From contig NZ_CABFVU010000004.1 of assembly GCF_902150045.1 (NCBI RefSeq), forward strand, positions 434,001 through 498,000: DNA of 64,000 nt. Reading direction: 5' to 3'. Shown here in pieces: positions 42,938 through 53,289 of this stretch. The notes beneath the pieces were generated by a model, which did not search any database, was not told the origin of the DNA, and saw only the letters and a program-made list of their open reading frames with translations. Source of the DNA: Chitinophaga polysaccharea (GTDB taxonomy: Bacteria > Bacteroidota > Bacteroidia > Chitinophagales > Chitinophagaceae). How positions within the stretch are numbered: the first letter of the stretch is position 1; each line of letters opens with the position of its first letter. Position numbers and translations under genes: made by a program.

Positions 42938-45900
42938 ATGAATTTTATCATTCATCGCAAGGACCATCTGCGCCTATCCAAACCGGTGCCATGGAATTGC
43001 TTTATCAACCATTCCAAAGTACTCCTGGTTATGAAACTAACTGCTCTACTCTTAACAGGTATCTGCCTGCAGGTCAGTGCAACGGCCTGGTCACAGGAGG
43101 TCACACTTTCAGAGAAAAATGCACCGCTGAAAAAGGTTTTGCAGCAGATCAGCAAACAAAGCGGCTATACCTTTTTTTACGATGCCCGCTATCTCAACGA
43201 AGCCAAACGTATTAATGTAGAAGTAACTAAAGCGCCTGTTGATAAGGCGCTGGATGCCTGCTTCTACGGTCAGCCTTTCACCTACGAAGTACTGGACCGT
43301 ACCATTATTGTAAAACGAAAAAAGATTGAAGAGAGAGCACCCGCACCAACAGCCGCGTATAGCTGGGTACTGTCCGGTAAAGTGATCAATGAAAAAGATG
43401 AAGCGCTGCCCGGCGCTACCATCAAGGTACTGGGCACTTCCAAAGGCGTGGTCACCGATGTGTACGGAAAATTCCTGGTAGAAATCGGCAACGAAAATGA
43501 TTCCCTGTCTGTTACCTTCATCGGTTACAAAACACAGATCATCCATCCAGGCACTCAGAAAACCATTCTCATAAAACTTTTGCCCGACCTGGAAAACCAG
43601 AAGCTCAATGATGTAGTGATTGTAGGATTTGGTACACAGAAAAAAGTATCCGTTACAGGCGCGGTATCCACGGTAAAGGTGAGCGAACTGCAACAATCTT
43701 CTACCGCCTCATTATCCAATACTATCGGCGGAAGATTGCCAGGTATCATTACCCGGCAGAGCTCCGCGGAACCTGGCTTCGATGCGGCCAGCGTGTTTAT
43801 CCGCGGTCTTGGTACATTCACCGGCAACAAATCCCCTCTCATCCTGGTGGATGGTATTGAGCGCGATATGAACAACCTCAACGTACAGGAAATAGAAACT
43901 TTCTCGGTGCTGAAAGACGCATCAGCCACCGCTGTTTATGGTATCCGCGGCGCCAATGGCGTAATCCTCATCAACACAAAAAGAGGAGCGGAGAGCAGGC
44001 CCATTGTATCGTTCCGTACAGAAACGGCCCGCCTCACCGGGATGCGCTTCCCCAAATATATCAACAGCTACGAGTATGCCATCCTGGCCAATGAAGCCAT
44101 GAAGAACATTGGTAAACCTCCTTTTTATACAGATGAACAGGTACAGAAATACAAAGACCATTCAGACCCTTACCTGTACCCTGATGTAGACTGGATAGAC
44201 GTGGTGCTGAAAAAACATACCATTCAAACCATCAATAACCTCAGCGTAAGAGGCGGTAACCAAACATTCCGTTACTATACCAACGTTGGTTATACTTTTG
44301 TTGACGGACTTTATAAAGAAGATAAATCCGTTCCCTATAAAACCAATACCAGTTTAAAACGTTACAACTTCAGATCAAACGTAGACGCCAATCTTTCTAA
44401 GAATCTGACGATGGACCTCAGCCTCGGAGGTATCATTGAAAACGGGAATGCGCCTGGCTTACAGGGCGGCGCTCCTGAATTGTTTGACGCATTGAGATGG
44501 ACGCCCAATAACGCCTACCCGGTGAAAAATCCCAACGGGTCCATTCCCGGCTTAGGCACTTTCCTGAATGAAAATCCATTTACAAAAAGCACGCAAACGG
44601 GCTACCAGAAAAGATTCCGAAATACCATCCAAAGCTCTCTGGGCGCCACCTGGGACTTATCCTCGCTGGTAACAAAAGGGTTGAAACTACGAGGCCTCTT
44701 TGCTTATGACTACTATGGCGCCATGACCACCGTACGTGTGAAAAGCCCGGCTTCTTATCAATATCTCGGTCCCGATGCCAATGGCGTAGACCAGTACCAG
44801 CTCATTAAAACAGAACAGGCGCTTGGATACTACACGAATTCCAGCGCCAACCGCGCGGCTTACCTGGAAGTTTCAGCCAACTACGACCGCTCCTTTGGAG
44901 ATCATCGCGTAGGAGGCCTGATACTGGGCAACCGCCGGGAGTATGTAGACCTGATGGCAGGAAGCTCCATCGGCAATATTCCCTTCAGAAGGCAGGGGTT
45001 GGCCGGTCGCGTTACGTACGATTACAACTCCAAATACCTCGTGGAATTCAACGTAGGATATAACGGCTCGGAAAATTTCCCCAAAGGAAAACGATACGGC
45101 TTCTTCCCCTCCGCTGCTGCCGGGTGGCTGGTGTCTAACGAAAATTTCTGGAATAAAAATATTATCAGCTTCCTGAAAATAAGAGGTTCCTACGGGCAGG
45201 TTGGTAACGACCAGATAGGCGGCGCCAGGTTCCTGTTCCAGACAACTATCGATAAAGCCCCTGCCCACGGCTGGTTTGACCCGTACTATATGTTCGGCGC
45301 CAACCAAACTTACCAGACCGGCGCTTTCATGGAAAGCCGCATCGGCAACCAGAACGTTACCTGGGAAGTGGCTACTAAAGGGAATATTGGGGTAGATATG
45401 GAACTGCTTAATGGTAAAATTACACTCACCGTAGATGCCTTCAAGGAACGCAGGAACGGTATCCTCATTGCACGGCAACAAATACCCATATCAGCAGGCT
45501 ACCCGTCAGGTATCATTCCTTACGCTAATCTGGGAATAGTGAACAATCAGGGAGTAGATGGTAACATCGAAATCAAGAACCGGACAAAATCAGGCTTCTA
45601 TTATTCCGTACAGGGCAATTTCACTTATGCCCACAATGAAATAGTAGAAGATGATTCGCCCGTAAGGCCACTGGCCTACCAGAACAGCCGGGGGCAAAGC
45701 ATTGACCGCCCCTTTGGTTACGAGGCCCTCGGCCTGTTCAAAGACCAGGCAGACATCGACAAAAGCCCTTCGCAAACAACCCTGCAATCTGTAACACGCC
45801 CCGGTGATATCAAGTACCGCGACCTGAACGGAGATGGTAAAATAACCCCGGACGACAGAACCTATTTCGGTTATGCACGCAATCCCGAAATCATGTACGG

Positions 45901-46369
45901 CTTTGGCGGTACCGTAGCCTGGAAGGGAGTAGACATGAGCATCTTCTTTACCGGCGCTGCCAGAACAAGCTACCTGCTCAGCGGCCGCAGCTCCTACGCA
46001 TTTTCGGGCGGTGTAGGTAATTACAACGTAATGCGAGAAGTGTACGATAACCGCTGGATACCCGGGGCCGACAATACCAACGCAAAATATCCGACGGTCA
46101 TCGATATCAATAATACCAACAACTACGTAACCAGCACCCTCTATATGAAAAACGGCAACTACCTGCGCCTGAAATCAGCAGAGATAGGATATACGTTTAC
46201 CAAAACACTCACAAAAAGAGTAGGCATCAGCAGTATACGCGCATTTGTGAACGGCACTAATCTCGCCGTATGGGATCATATCAAAATCGCAAATCCCGAA
46301 ATCGATAACGGGGAAAGCCTCTACCCGCTGCAAAGCAGCATCAATGCAGGCGTTCAGGTAAATTTTTAA
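42938..46369 (+). CDS. SusC/RagA-family TonB-dependent outer-membrane transporter (PUL 2)
   Basis: A 1143-residue SusC-type receptor. The start at 42938 gives the leader MNFIIHRKDHLRLSKPVPWN ahead of a signal peptide core at 30-50; an internal ATG at 43031 is possible. STN covers about 55-125 (VTLSEKNAPLKKVLQQISKQ), a carboxypeptidase-like domain about 148-215 (GKVINEKDEALPGATIKVLG), the plug starts near 228 (FGTQKKVSVTGAVSTV, VYGIRGANGVILINTKRG), and the barrel runs to the C-terminal GVQVNF. With the SusD 19 bases downstream it forms the outer-membrane import complex for the PUL 2 substrate and is the likely receptor for the sigma/FecR pair. Confidence 0.95.
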   Translation: MNFIIHRKDHLRLSKPVPWNCFINHSKVLLVMKLTALLLTGICLQVSATAWSQEVTLSEKNAPLKKVLQQISKQSGYTFFYDARYLNEAKRINVEVTKAPVDKALDACFYGQPFTYEVLDRTIIVKRKKIEERAPAPTAAYSWVLSGKVINEKDEALPGATIKVLGTSKGVVTDVYGKFLVEIGNENDSLSVTFIGYKTQIIHPGTQKTILIKLLPDLENQKLNDVVIVGFGTQKKVSVTGAVSTVKVSELQQSSTASLSNTIGGRLPGIITRQSSAEPGFDAASVFIRGLGTFTGNKSPLILVDGIERDMNNLNVQEIETFSVLKDASATAVYGIRGANGVILINTKRGAESRPIVSFRTETARLTGMRFPKYINSYEYAILANEAMKNIGKPPFYTDEQVQKYKDHSDPYLYPDVDWIDVVLKKHTIQTINNLSVRGGNQTFRYYTNVGYTFVDGLYKEDKSVPYKTNTSLKRYNFRSNVDANLSKNLTMDLSLGGIIENGNAPGLQGGAPELFDALRWTPNNAYPVKNPNGSIPGLGTFLNENPFTKSTQTGYQKRFRNTIQSSLGATWDLSSLVTKGLKLRGLFAYDYYGAMTTVRVKSPASYQYLGPDANGVDQYQLIKTEQALGYYTNSSANRAAYLEVSANYDRSFGDHRVGGLILGNRREYVDLMAGSSIGNIPFRRQGLAGRVTYDYNSKYLVEFNVGYNGSENFPKGKRYGFFPSAAAGWLVSNENFWNKNIISFLKIRGSYGQVGNDQIGGARFLFQTTIDKAPAHGWFDPYYMFGANQTYQTGAFMESRIGNQNVTWEVATKGNIGVDMELLNGKITLTVDAFKERRNGILIARQQIPISAGYPSGIIPYANLGIVNNQGVDGNIEIKNRTKSGFYYSVQGNFTYAHNEIVEDDSPVRPLAYQNSRGQSIDRPFGYEALGLFKDQADIDKSPSQTTLQSVTRPGDIKYRDLNGDGKITPDDRTYFGYARNPEIMYGFGGTVAWKGVDMSIFFTGAARTSYLLSGRSSYAFSGGVGNYNVMREVYDNRWIPGADNTNAKYPTVIDINNTNNYVTSTLYMKNGNYLRLKSAEIGYTFTKTLTKRVGISSIRAFVNGTNLAVWDHIKIANPEIDNGESLYPLQSSINAGVQVNF

Positions 46370-46388
46370 ACGTATTAAAATCATTAGG

Positions 46389-48194
46389 ATGAAAACGATC
46401 ACAAAATATAGTGCGTTCCTGTTCCTTCTGCTGGCAGCAGTATCCTGTAAAAAAGATTTCCTGGATAAAGCACCGGACGATGACCTGACCATTGCCAACG
46501 TATTCTCTAACCGCGATTACGCGAATAATTATCTTACCAACGTATATTCCCATCTGCCGGATGAAATGGTATGGGCAGATAACAAAGACAATCCCTTTCA
46601 CGGCGCCGCCGATGAACTGAAACAATTCTACCCGCCATCGTTCTGCAACAGTATGACCTCCGGAGCATGGGATCCCAACTCCACCGTGATCAACCCCTGG
46701 GCAAGGAACTACGCGGGACTGCGTAAGGCAAATATCTTTATCGAAAACATCGACAAAGTACCACTGGATCAGTTCTATACCAAAGAAGCACGGGACCGGC
46801 AGAAAGGAGAAGCTATTTTCCTGAGAGCCTTCTATCACTTCTTACTGGTACGGCTATACGGACCTGTACCTATTGCCGACAGCAGCATATCGCTGGACAC
46901 AGATTTCAAAAGCATCCGGCGCCAACCCCTGCAGAAGTGTGTGGACTATATCGTATCACAGTGCGACCAGGCTGCTGCATTGCTGCCTCCGCGCATTACT
47001 TCTGAAACAGAATACGGCCGGCCCGCGAAATCAGCTGCACTGGCCCTGAAAGCCCGCGTGTTGCTGTATATGGCCAGCCCCTTGTTTAACGGTAACCCCG
47101 ACTATGTGAATGTAAAAGACCATGAAGGCGTGCAGCTGTTTCCCGCTTTCGACGCCAACCGCTGGCAGGTAGCCGCCGATGCGGCAAAGGCCTGTATCGA
47201 TCAAACGCAGGCGGCAGGGTACGCCCTGTATACATCTCCGGGAAATAACCCGGTAAAAAACTACCAGGAAATATTCTACATGAACAATAACCAGGAAGTG
47301 TTCTTTGCGTACAATGATGGTACTTACGATGGCCTGGATGTTTACAATGAACCGTTAAGTCTGGCTGGCTTTACCTTACACGCTCCCACCCAGGATATTG
47401 TGGACCAGTACGAAATGGCCAACGGGCAACGGCCTATTACCGGCTACACTGCCGATCATACACCCATCATCAACGCTGCATCAGGCTATACGGAAACCGG
47501 GTTTACAGATGCTCCCGGTCCGGATAACCTTTATGTAGCCGGTACCAGCAATATGTATGTGGGCCGGGAACCGCGGTTCTATGCCAGTATTAATTTTTCG
47601 GGATCGGTATGGAAAACACGTACCGGCGGACTGGAATTCTGGTTTAAAGGTGCAGATGGAAAACTGCGCGCCGGCGGCGGTAACTACAGTGTAACCGGTT
47701 ATCTGCTGAAGAAATTGTCTGATCCGAATTTTGTTTTTAAACCACAGGAGAAGAGAACGCTGCGCACCTGGATATTTTTCAGGCTGGGAGAACAATACCT
47801 CAACTATGCAGAAGCGCTCAACGAAGCACAGGGCCCGGTAGGGGATGTGTATAAATATGTAAACCTGATCAGGAACCGTTCGGGACTGCCTGCGCTGCCA
47901 GGTGGTTTAAGCAAGGACGAAATGCGCGAACGCATCCACCACGAACGGCAAATAGAGATGGCATTTGAATCGCACCGCTATTTCGATTGCCATCGCTGGA
48001 AGATTTCTGAAACAACAGATAATGGCAACATGTATGGATTGAATATTTATGCAGGAGAATCAAAAACTGATCCGGCGTTCTTTAAAAGAACCGTTTTCGA
48101 ACGCAGGGTTTTTGAGAAGAAACATTACCTGTGGCCTATGCTGAAATCAGAAACAGACAAGAATCCTAATCTCCTTCAAAACCCCGGATGGTAA
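46389..48194 (+). CDS. SusD/RagB-family surface lipoprotein (PUL 2)
   Basis: A 601-residue lipoprotein (LAAVSC, Cys20, followed by KKDF), larger than the PUL 1 SusD. Typical elements are DDDLTIANVFSNRDYANNYL at the start, EAIFLRAFYHFLLVRLYGPV in the TPR region, and HHERQIEMAFESHRYFDCHR near the end. It binds ligand over the SusC barrel. Together with susC and the GH172 gene immediately behind it (13 bases), it forms the front of PUL 2. Confidence 0.95.
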   Translation: MKTITKYSAFLFLLLAAVSCKKDFLDKAPDDDLTIANVFSNRDYANNYLTNVYSHLPDEMVWADNKDNPFHGAADELKQFYPPSFCNSMTSGAWDPNSTVINPWARNYAGLRKANIFIENIDKVPLDQFYTKEARDRQKGEAIFLRAFYHFLLVRLYGPVPIADSSISLDTDFKSIRRQPLQKCVDYIVSQCDQAAALLPPRITSETEYGRPAKSAALALKARVLLYMASPLFNGNPDYVNVKDHEGVQLFPAFDANRWQVAADAAKACIDQTQAAGYALYTSPGNNPVKNYQEIFYMNNNQEVFFAYNDGTYDGLDVYNEPLSLAGFTLHAPTQDIVDQYEMANGQRPITGYTADHTPIINAASGYTETGFTDAPGPDNLYVAGTSNMYVGREPRFYASINFSGSVWKTRTGGLEFWFKGADGKLRAGGGNYSVTGYLLKKLSDPNFVFKPQEKRTLRTWIFFRLGEQYLNYAEALNEAQGPVGDVYKYVNLIRNRSGLPALPGGLSKDEMRERIHHERQIEMAFESHRYFDCHRWKISETTDNGNMYGLNIYAGESKTDPAFFKRTVFERRVFEKKHYLWPMLKSETDKNPNLLQNPGW

Positions 48195-48207
48195 TAAAAT
48201 AAAAGGC

Positions 48208-49392
48208 ATGAAAATATTACTGATGATGTTAGTCCTCCTGCCGCTGCACCTGGCGGCGCAGGAGCTGTATAAACTCCCCGCAGATGCAGACACGCGCTGG
48301 ATCAGTTTCGAGAACCGCTCAGGCGCCAAAGGGCAGGCCGGTATGGAAAACAAAGGCGCCAAAGGACATGCCTGCGATACGCTCAAAGCCGGTGGCAGTG
48401 TAACCCTGATGGATTACAGCGGCGCCGGTGTTATTAACAGGATATGGCTAACTACTTCACAAAAGCCGGAAGCGCTCCGCTCTGTTCATATCGATATGTA
48501 TTGGGAAGGCGCCTCCAAACCTGCGGTATCCGTGCCTTTGGGCGATTTCTTTGGTATGGGGCTGGGGAGAAAAACAGCTTTTCAATGCGCCCTGTTCTCC
48601 GATCCGGAAGGAAGGTCATTCAACTGCTATATCCCTATGCCTTTTAATAAACATGCAAGGATAGTGCTGGTGAATGAATCAAAAGAATCGCACCTGCTGT
48701 TTTATGATGTGAATATTACGGCGCTGAAGAAGCCGCAGAAAGACCTCCTGTATTTTCATGCGTACTGGAGCAGTAACAAACAAACCAAACTGGGAGAGGA
48801 TTTTGAAATGCTGCCCGCCGTTAAAGGAAAGGGGCGCTACCTGGGCAGCAACATGAGTGTAATAACGGATACCATATATGGCAATACCTGGTTTGGAGAA
48901 GGAGAAGTAAAGATGTATCTCGACGATGATACGCAGTATCCTACACTGGCAGGCACCGGTACGGAAGATTATATAGGCACCGGCTGGGGGCAGGGCGTGT
49001 TTACGCATCTATACCAGGGATGTCCTATTGCGGATACCAAAAAGAAGCAGTTTGCCTTTTACCGGTATCATATACCGGATCCCGTTTATTTCCGCAGCAG
49101 CTGCCGGGTAGCCATACAGCAAATGGGCGGTGGCGGCAGGGGGCACCTGAGAGCTGCTGTAAAGGCCGGGGCCCGGTTGAAAGTGGTTACCGTAACCACG
49201 CCTGCTACCCTCGTTAAAATCCTGGAAGATCCTTCTTACCCTGACCTTTTCGACGAGAAGTTTCCCGATGGCTGGGTCAATTTTTACCGGCTGGATAATT
49301 ATTCCGCTACAGCTTATTTCTATCTCGATACACCTGACAACAATCTGCCGGCGCTGGCGCCACTGGCGGAACGTATGGCAGGAATACTTTAA
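48208..49392 (+). CDS. GH172 (DUF2961) family glycosidase 1
   Basis: A 394-residue secreted protein (signal peptide 1-18). It belongs to DUF2961, now CAZy GH172, whose characterised members act on alpha-D-fructofuranosides or alpha-D-arabinofuranosides. The family pattern is clear: SGAGVINRIWLTT, IDMYWEGASKPAVSVPLGDFFG, NCYIPMPFNKHARI, WFGEGEVKMYLDDD, LAGTGTEDYIG. The two catalytic glutamate candidates are Glu231 (in WFGEGE) and Glu253 (in GTGTED), 22 apart. It lies right after susD. Prediction: releases furanose units from the imported or surface glycan. Confidence 0.9.
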   Translation: MKILLMMLVLLPLHLAAQELYKLPADADTRWISFENRSGAKGQAGMENKGAKGHACDTLKAGGSVTLMDYSGAGVINRIWLTTSQKPEALRSVHIDMYWEGASKPAVSVPLGDFFGMGLGRKTAFQCALFSDPEGRSFNCYIPMPFNKHARIVLVNESKESHLLFYDVNITALKKPQKDLLYFHAYWSSNKQTKLGEDFEMLPAVKGKGRYLGSNMSVITDTIYGNTWFGEGEVKMYLDDDTQYPTLAGTGTEDYIGTGWGQGVFTHLYQGCPIADTKKKQFAFYRYHIPDPVYFRSSCRVAIQQMGGGGRGHLRAAVKAGARLKVVTVTTPATLVKILEDPSYPDLFDEKFPDGWVNFYRLDNYSATAYFYLDTPDNNLPALAPLAERMAGIL

Positions 49393-49418
49393 TAAACCCA
49401 ACGGGTAAACGAAGTTTT

Positions 49419-51248
49419 ATGAACTGGAACCAATTGGATCTGTGGATAGTGATCGGCTATTTATTGCTCATGCTGGGCATGTCGCTCTGGCACCGGCGTT
49501 TCTCAGGTTCCAACCTGGAGAATTTTTTTCTCGGCGGCCGGAAAATTCCCGGCTGGCTCAACGGCATCTCCTATACCGCGGCGCTGGTAAGTCCCGATGC
49601 GGCCACGGGCTATGGTGGCCTCGGCGTGGTAACAGGCGCTTTTATTTCCTGGTGGTACCTCAGCAGGTTTGGGCTTGCCTTATTTTTTGGCGGGGTGTTG
49701 TTTGCTGTTTTCTGGAGAAGATTAAATCTCTTTACCACGCTGGAATTTTATGATCTGCGTTTCCGGCCACGTGCAGCGGGAGCCATGCGCTTATGGATCG
49801 CGCTCCGTACTTCCATGATCGCCATGCCGGCATGGACGGGTATCACGCTGCTGGCAGCGTATAAGATCATGGGACCGGCCTTCGGGCTTACCAAAGCGGA
49901 AACGCTTTACCTGGTAGTGCCCATCTCTTTCCTCTTTGTTTTCTTTTCAGGATATAAAGGCGTAGTGATTTCCAACCTGATCCAGATGGTGATATTTTTT
50001 GCAGGCACGCTCACACTGGCAGCCCTTACGCTGGCGCATTTTGGCGGCGCAGCTGCTATGACCGCTGCATTGGGACATGCTTTCAACGGCACGCATCCTG
50101 AAGTATTACAGGTAATGCCGCCGGCGCACCATTCCGTATTCCCACTGGCGGCGGCCATGGCCTGGATGGTAGGACAAAGCATTGGTTACGGCGGCGACGC
50201 CGCCCCCATGGGAGGAGCCATGGAAGGGCAACGCATCCTTTCTACCCGCACACCGGCGGAAGCCCTCACCATGTATGTAGTAACGGCGTTGAGCATGTTC
50301 CTGTTGCTACTGTTGGTTACCCTTCCCAGTATATCCGCTGCCGTTATATGGCCGGAGCTACGCCTAGAAGGGGCCGACCGGGAACTGGTGTATGGAAAGC
50401 TCATGAAAACAATGCTGCCCGCCGGCGCCATGGGCTTACTGGTAGCAGCCATGATGGCCGCTACGATGTCTACTGTGGGAGATAATCTCAACTTCGGCAG
50501 CCAGGTGCTGGTCAGTGATATCTACCGTCGCTGGTTTGTGAAAAACGCCAGCGAAAAACATTATATGCTCATCGGTAAACTGGGCATGGCCCTTATTCTT
50601 TCACTGGCGGTGGCCGTAGTGTTTAATGTGAGCATTATTACCGATGTGGCCATTTTTATGCTGCAGCTCAGCGCTGCGGAACTGCCGGCCAACTGGGCGC
50701 AATGGTGGTGGTGGCGCTTTAATGGCCCTGCAAGGATTGCCGCATCGTTTGGGGGCGCAGCCATATTCTGTCTTGTAGTGCTGGGGCCCAAACTGCTGAT
50801 ATACCTGCATGTGCCCCTGGCGTCGCAACTGGTGCTGCCCTGGTGGTGGCAAACCCTGGTAGTGATGGCGCTTACCACGGTATTGTGGGTAACGGTAGCA
50901 CTGCTTACACCGCCTGAACCGGCAGCACTGCTGCATGCCTTTTATGAGCGGGCCCGCCCGCTGGGCTGGTGGAAGCAACGCAGTGGTAAGGCAGCCGCGC
51001 CTGTTTTATGGGGAATCGGTATTGCAGTAACAGGTTTTGCTGCTACTGCCATGCTCATCACCGGGCTTACACAAGCATGGTTTGCCCGTTATGGACAATG
51101 CGCAGGGTTATTATGTAGTTCCCTGTTGCTCTTTTTTGTTTTTAGAAAGTTGGCCAACAGGTACCTGTTGTGGCTGGCCAATCGTGCTACGGTGAACAGA
51201 TCGCCGCTTGAAATGCAATCCTTCGAATCTTTATCTCAAAAAGTATAA
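49419..51248 (+). CDS. Sodium:solute symporter (SSS) family protein
   Basis: A 609-residue inner-membrane protein with about fourteen hydrophobic helices. The N-terminus FFLGGRKIPGWLNGISYTAA and the following GGLGVVTGAFISWWYL resemble the SSS/SGLT family, and LVAAMMAATMSTVGDNLNFG is the typical segment of helix 8-9 that lines the sodium and substrate sites. It is expected to import the small product of the PUL (sugar or polyol) with Na+. It starts 26 bases after the GH172 gene and ends 10 bases before the GATase-like gene. Confidence 0.9.
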   Translation: MNWNQLDLWIVIGYLLLMLGMSLWHRRFSGSNLENFFLGGRKIPGWLNGISYTAALVSPDAATGYGGLGVVTGAFISWWYLSRFGLALFFGGVLFAVFWRRLNLFTTLEFYDLRFRPRAAGAMRLWIALRTSMIAMPAWTGITLLAAYKIMGPAFGLTKAETLYLVVPISFLFVFFSGYKGVVISNLIQMVIFFAGTLTLAALTLAHFGGAAAMTAALGHAFNGTHPEVLQVMPPAHHSVFPLAAAMAWMVGQSIGYGGDAAPMGGAMEGQRILSTRTPAEALTMYVVTALSMFLLLLLVTLPSISAAVIWPELRLEGADRELVYGKLMKTMLPAGAMGLLVAAMMAATMSTVGDNLNFGSQVLVSDIYRRWFVKNASEKHYMLIGKLGMALILSLAVAVVFNVSIITDVAIFMLQLSAAELPANWAQWWWWRFNGPARIAASFGGAAIFCLVVLGPKLLIYLHVPLASQLVLPWWWQTLVVMALTTVLWVTVALLTPPEPAALLHAFYERARPLGWWKQRSGKAAAPVLWGIGIAVTGFAATAMLITGLTQAWFARYGQCAGLLCSSLLLFFVFRKLANRYLLWLANRATVNRSPLEMQSFESLSQKV

Positions 51249-51258
51249 AAAGATCATT

Positions 51259-52074
51259 ATGTCTGTTAAAAAAGAAGTCAGGACAAAAGAAGAACATGTA
51301 CTGTACCTGGGAGATTGGGTATTTCACCTGGGCCCTACATTTATAGAAACACCTTTCGGTACGGAAACAAAAGATGCGGACCTGCATTTTTATGGGGAGC
51401 GTTTAACCGAAGCACTGGAACATGTGGCAGATGTGACCACCCTTGCCAACTGGGAACTTTACCGGCTGGCGCCAGGTAAGCTGGAAACCTTCCTGGAGGA
51501 ATCAGTAAGCCTTATCATCAGCGATGTGGAAGCGAAATGTTTTCATTTATATCCCAGTTTTTTTGACCGCGCGCGTCGTGAAAACAAAGTGGTTACTTTC
51601 CCCGACAGGCTTACTCTTATCAAAGATTGGATCAGCGATGGCGGCGGCCTTATGATGCTCGGCGGCTGGCTGTCGTTCAGCGGGGTACAGGGAAAATCAG
51701 GATGGGGCAGGTGTACGCTTACGGATGCGCTGCCTGTGAAATGCCTGGTAACGGAAGACCTGGTGGAATCATCTGCAGGGTTCACTGCGGAAGTGGTGAT
51801 GCCTGATCATCCTGCTGTGAAAAACCTTCCCTGGCATAGTTTCCCGCCCATTTTCGGTTACAATGAAGTGAGCGCAGGCAATGGCGGTGAAGTATTGGTA
51901 CGTGTAAAAGAAACGGGCCACCCGCTGGTGGTAGCCGGTACTTATGGTAAAGGGCGTGTACTAACCTACATGTCTGACCCCGCCCCGCATTGGGGGATCA
52001 ACTTTGAACTATGGGAGGGATATGATGCCTTCTGGCAGCAATCGCTGCAGTGGGTGAAGAAACAAAACAAGTAA
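51259..52074 (+). CDS. Class I glutamine amidotransferase-like protein (PF07090 type)
   Basis: A 271-residue soluble protein from ATG 51259 (MSVKKEVRTKEEHVLYLGDW); an in-frame start at 51208 would overlap the symporter. The flavodoxin-like GATase fold is suggested by VSLIISDVEAK, WISDGGGLMMLGGWLSFSG and VRVKETGHPLVVAGTYGKGR...HWGINFELWEGYDAFWQQ. The usual Cys nucleophile is missing at the elbow (GGWLSF), so it is not an amidotransferase in the strict sense. Such proteins turn up in PULs with unproven roles, perhaps sugar binding. No signal peptide: cytoplasmic. Only three bases separate it from the next gene. Confidence 0.8.
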   Translation: MSVKKEVRTKEEHVLYLGDWVFHLGPTFIETPFGTETKDADLHFYGERLTEALEHVADVTTLANWELYRLAPGKLETFLEESVSLIISDVEAKCFHLYPSFFDRARRENKVVTFPDRLTLIKDWISDGGGLMMLGGWLSFSGVQGKSGWGRCTLTDALPVKCLVTEDLVESSAGFTAEVVMPDHPAVKNLPWHSFPPIFGYNEVSAGNGGEVLVRVKETGHPLVVAGTYGKGRVLTYMSDPAPHWGINFELWEGYDAFWQQSLQWVKKQNK

Positions 52075-52077
52075 CTA

Positions 52078-53289
52078 ATGAACCATTTTACATTGCGTGC
52101 AGGCACAGCTGTTGTAAATATTACTCCCCCGCTGGAAGTGGGCCTGCTAACTTCTTCGGTGCGCGGTCTTTATGCGCCTTTCACTTCGGTGCGGTTGCCG
52201 CTGAAAGCCAGGGTGCTGGTGCTTTCCGGCAGCGCTGCTACCATAGTGCTTGTGTCGCTTGACCTGCTGGCGCTCAGTGATACCTCCACCGGTGGATGGG
52301 AGGCATTTAAAGAGGGGATGGCAGGAGATGTACCTGCGGAGCATATCATTATAACGTGCACGCATACACATAATGCACCGGAGTCAGTGGCCCTGTCGGA
52401 TTTGTATTTAACGCCGGTATACCGTACATGGCTACACGAAGTGCAGCAACAAATACGTGGGGCAATAGCTATGGCCCTGAAGTCGGCGAAGGAATGCTCG
52501 GTAAGCATTGGCAGCAGTGTACTGGAAGATTACTCGCTGCAACGCCGTATCCCCACACCGCAGGGCATTGTCATGTCCGACTCCCTGCAGCCCATTGCAC
52601 CTGAACTGATGCGCCGTGAACCGGTTGACCGCCGGGTGCATACTATCCGTTTTACTGCCGGCGATACAGTGATAGCTACAGTAGTACATGCTGTTTGCCA
52701 CCCGGTACATGAGATGTGCCTCACGCATATATCGCCGGATTTCCCGGGAGAACTATGCAATAAGCTGGAAGCCGCTGGTGATAACGGTATGGCCATGTAT
52801 CTGAATGGCGCTGCCGGGGATATTAACCCGCCTACGGTGTCTGAAGGCCCTGCCGCCGCAAGGGAACATGGCGAAGCATTGGCGGCGGTAGTCCGGCAAT
52901 CAGTGTATACGGCGCCGTTAGCAGGCGTGCCACTGGCATTTGCCCATCATGATATTACTTTCGGGATACGTTGCCCGGCCGTTACCAATCCGGCAGATGC
53001 GCATGCAAGAGTGAACGTCATTGCCCTGGGCCAGTTGGCCATCGTTTTTTTGCCGGGAGAACCGTTTACCGCAACAGCCCTGGAAATAGAAAACGCATCA
53101 CCTTTCCCTTATACTATTATCACGGCATATGCGGAAAATACTATTGGCTATATCCCCGATCTCAAAGGATTTGCTGAAGGAGGATACGAAGCCGGGCCGG
53201 GTAAATGGTCATTCCTGGAAACCGGTGCCGCTGCTGAATTGCAAGCCGCCGCTCTTCACCTTCTGAACCAGTTAAAAAACAATGTATGA
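52078..53289 (+). CDS. Neutral ceramidase-like protein (cytoplasmic)
   Basis: A 403-residue protein related to the neutral/alkaline ceramidase N-terminal domain (PF04734): RAGTAVVNITPPLEVGL at the start, the CTHTHNAPES motif at 94-103 with zinc-binding histidines, VCHPVHEMC and HISPDFPGELCNKL, then YLNGAAGDINPP. It lacks the signal peptide and the C-terminal domain of true ceramidases, which are secreted; a different amide or ester substrate in the cytoplasm is therefore likely. Its stop overlaps the ATG of the next gene (53286-53289), so they are co-translated. Actual substrate unknown. Confidence 0.85.
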   Translation: MNHFTLRAGTAVVNITPPLEVGLLTSSVRGLYAPFTSVRLPLKARVLVLSGSAATIVLVSLDLLALSDTSTGGWEAFKEGMAGDVPAEHIIITCTHTHNAPESVALSDLYLTPVYRTWLHEVQQQIRGAIAMALKSAKECSVSIGSSVLEDYSLQRRIPTPQGIVMSDSLQPIAPELMRREPVDRRVHTIRFTAGDTVIATVVHAVCHPVHEMCLTHISPDFPGELCNKLEAAGDNGMAMYLNGAAGDINPPTVSEGPAAAREHGEALAAVVRQSVYTAPLAGVPLAFAHHDITFGIRCPAVTNPADAHARVNVIALGQLAIVFLPGEPFTATALEIENASPFPYTIITAYAENTIGYIPDLKGFAEGGYEAGPGKWSFLETGAAAELQAAALHLLNQLKNNV

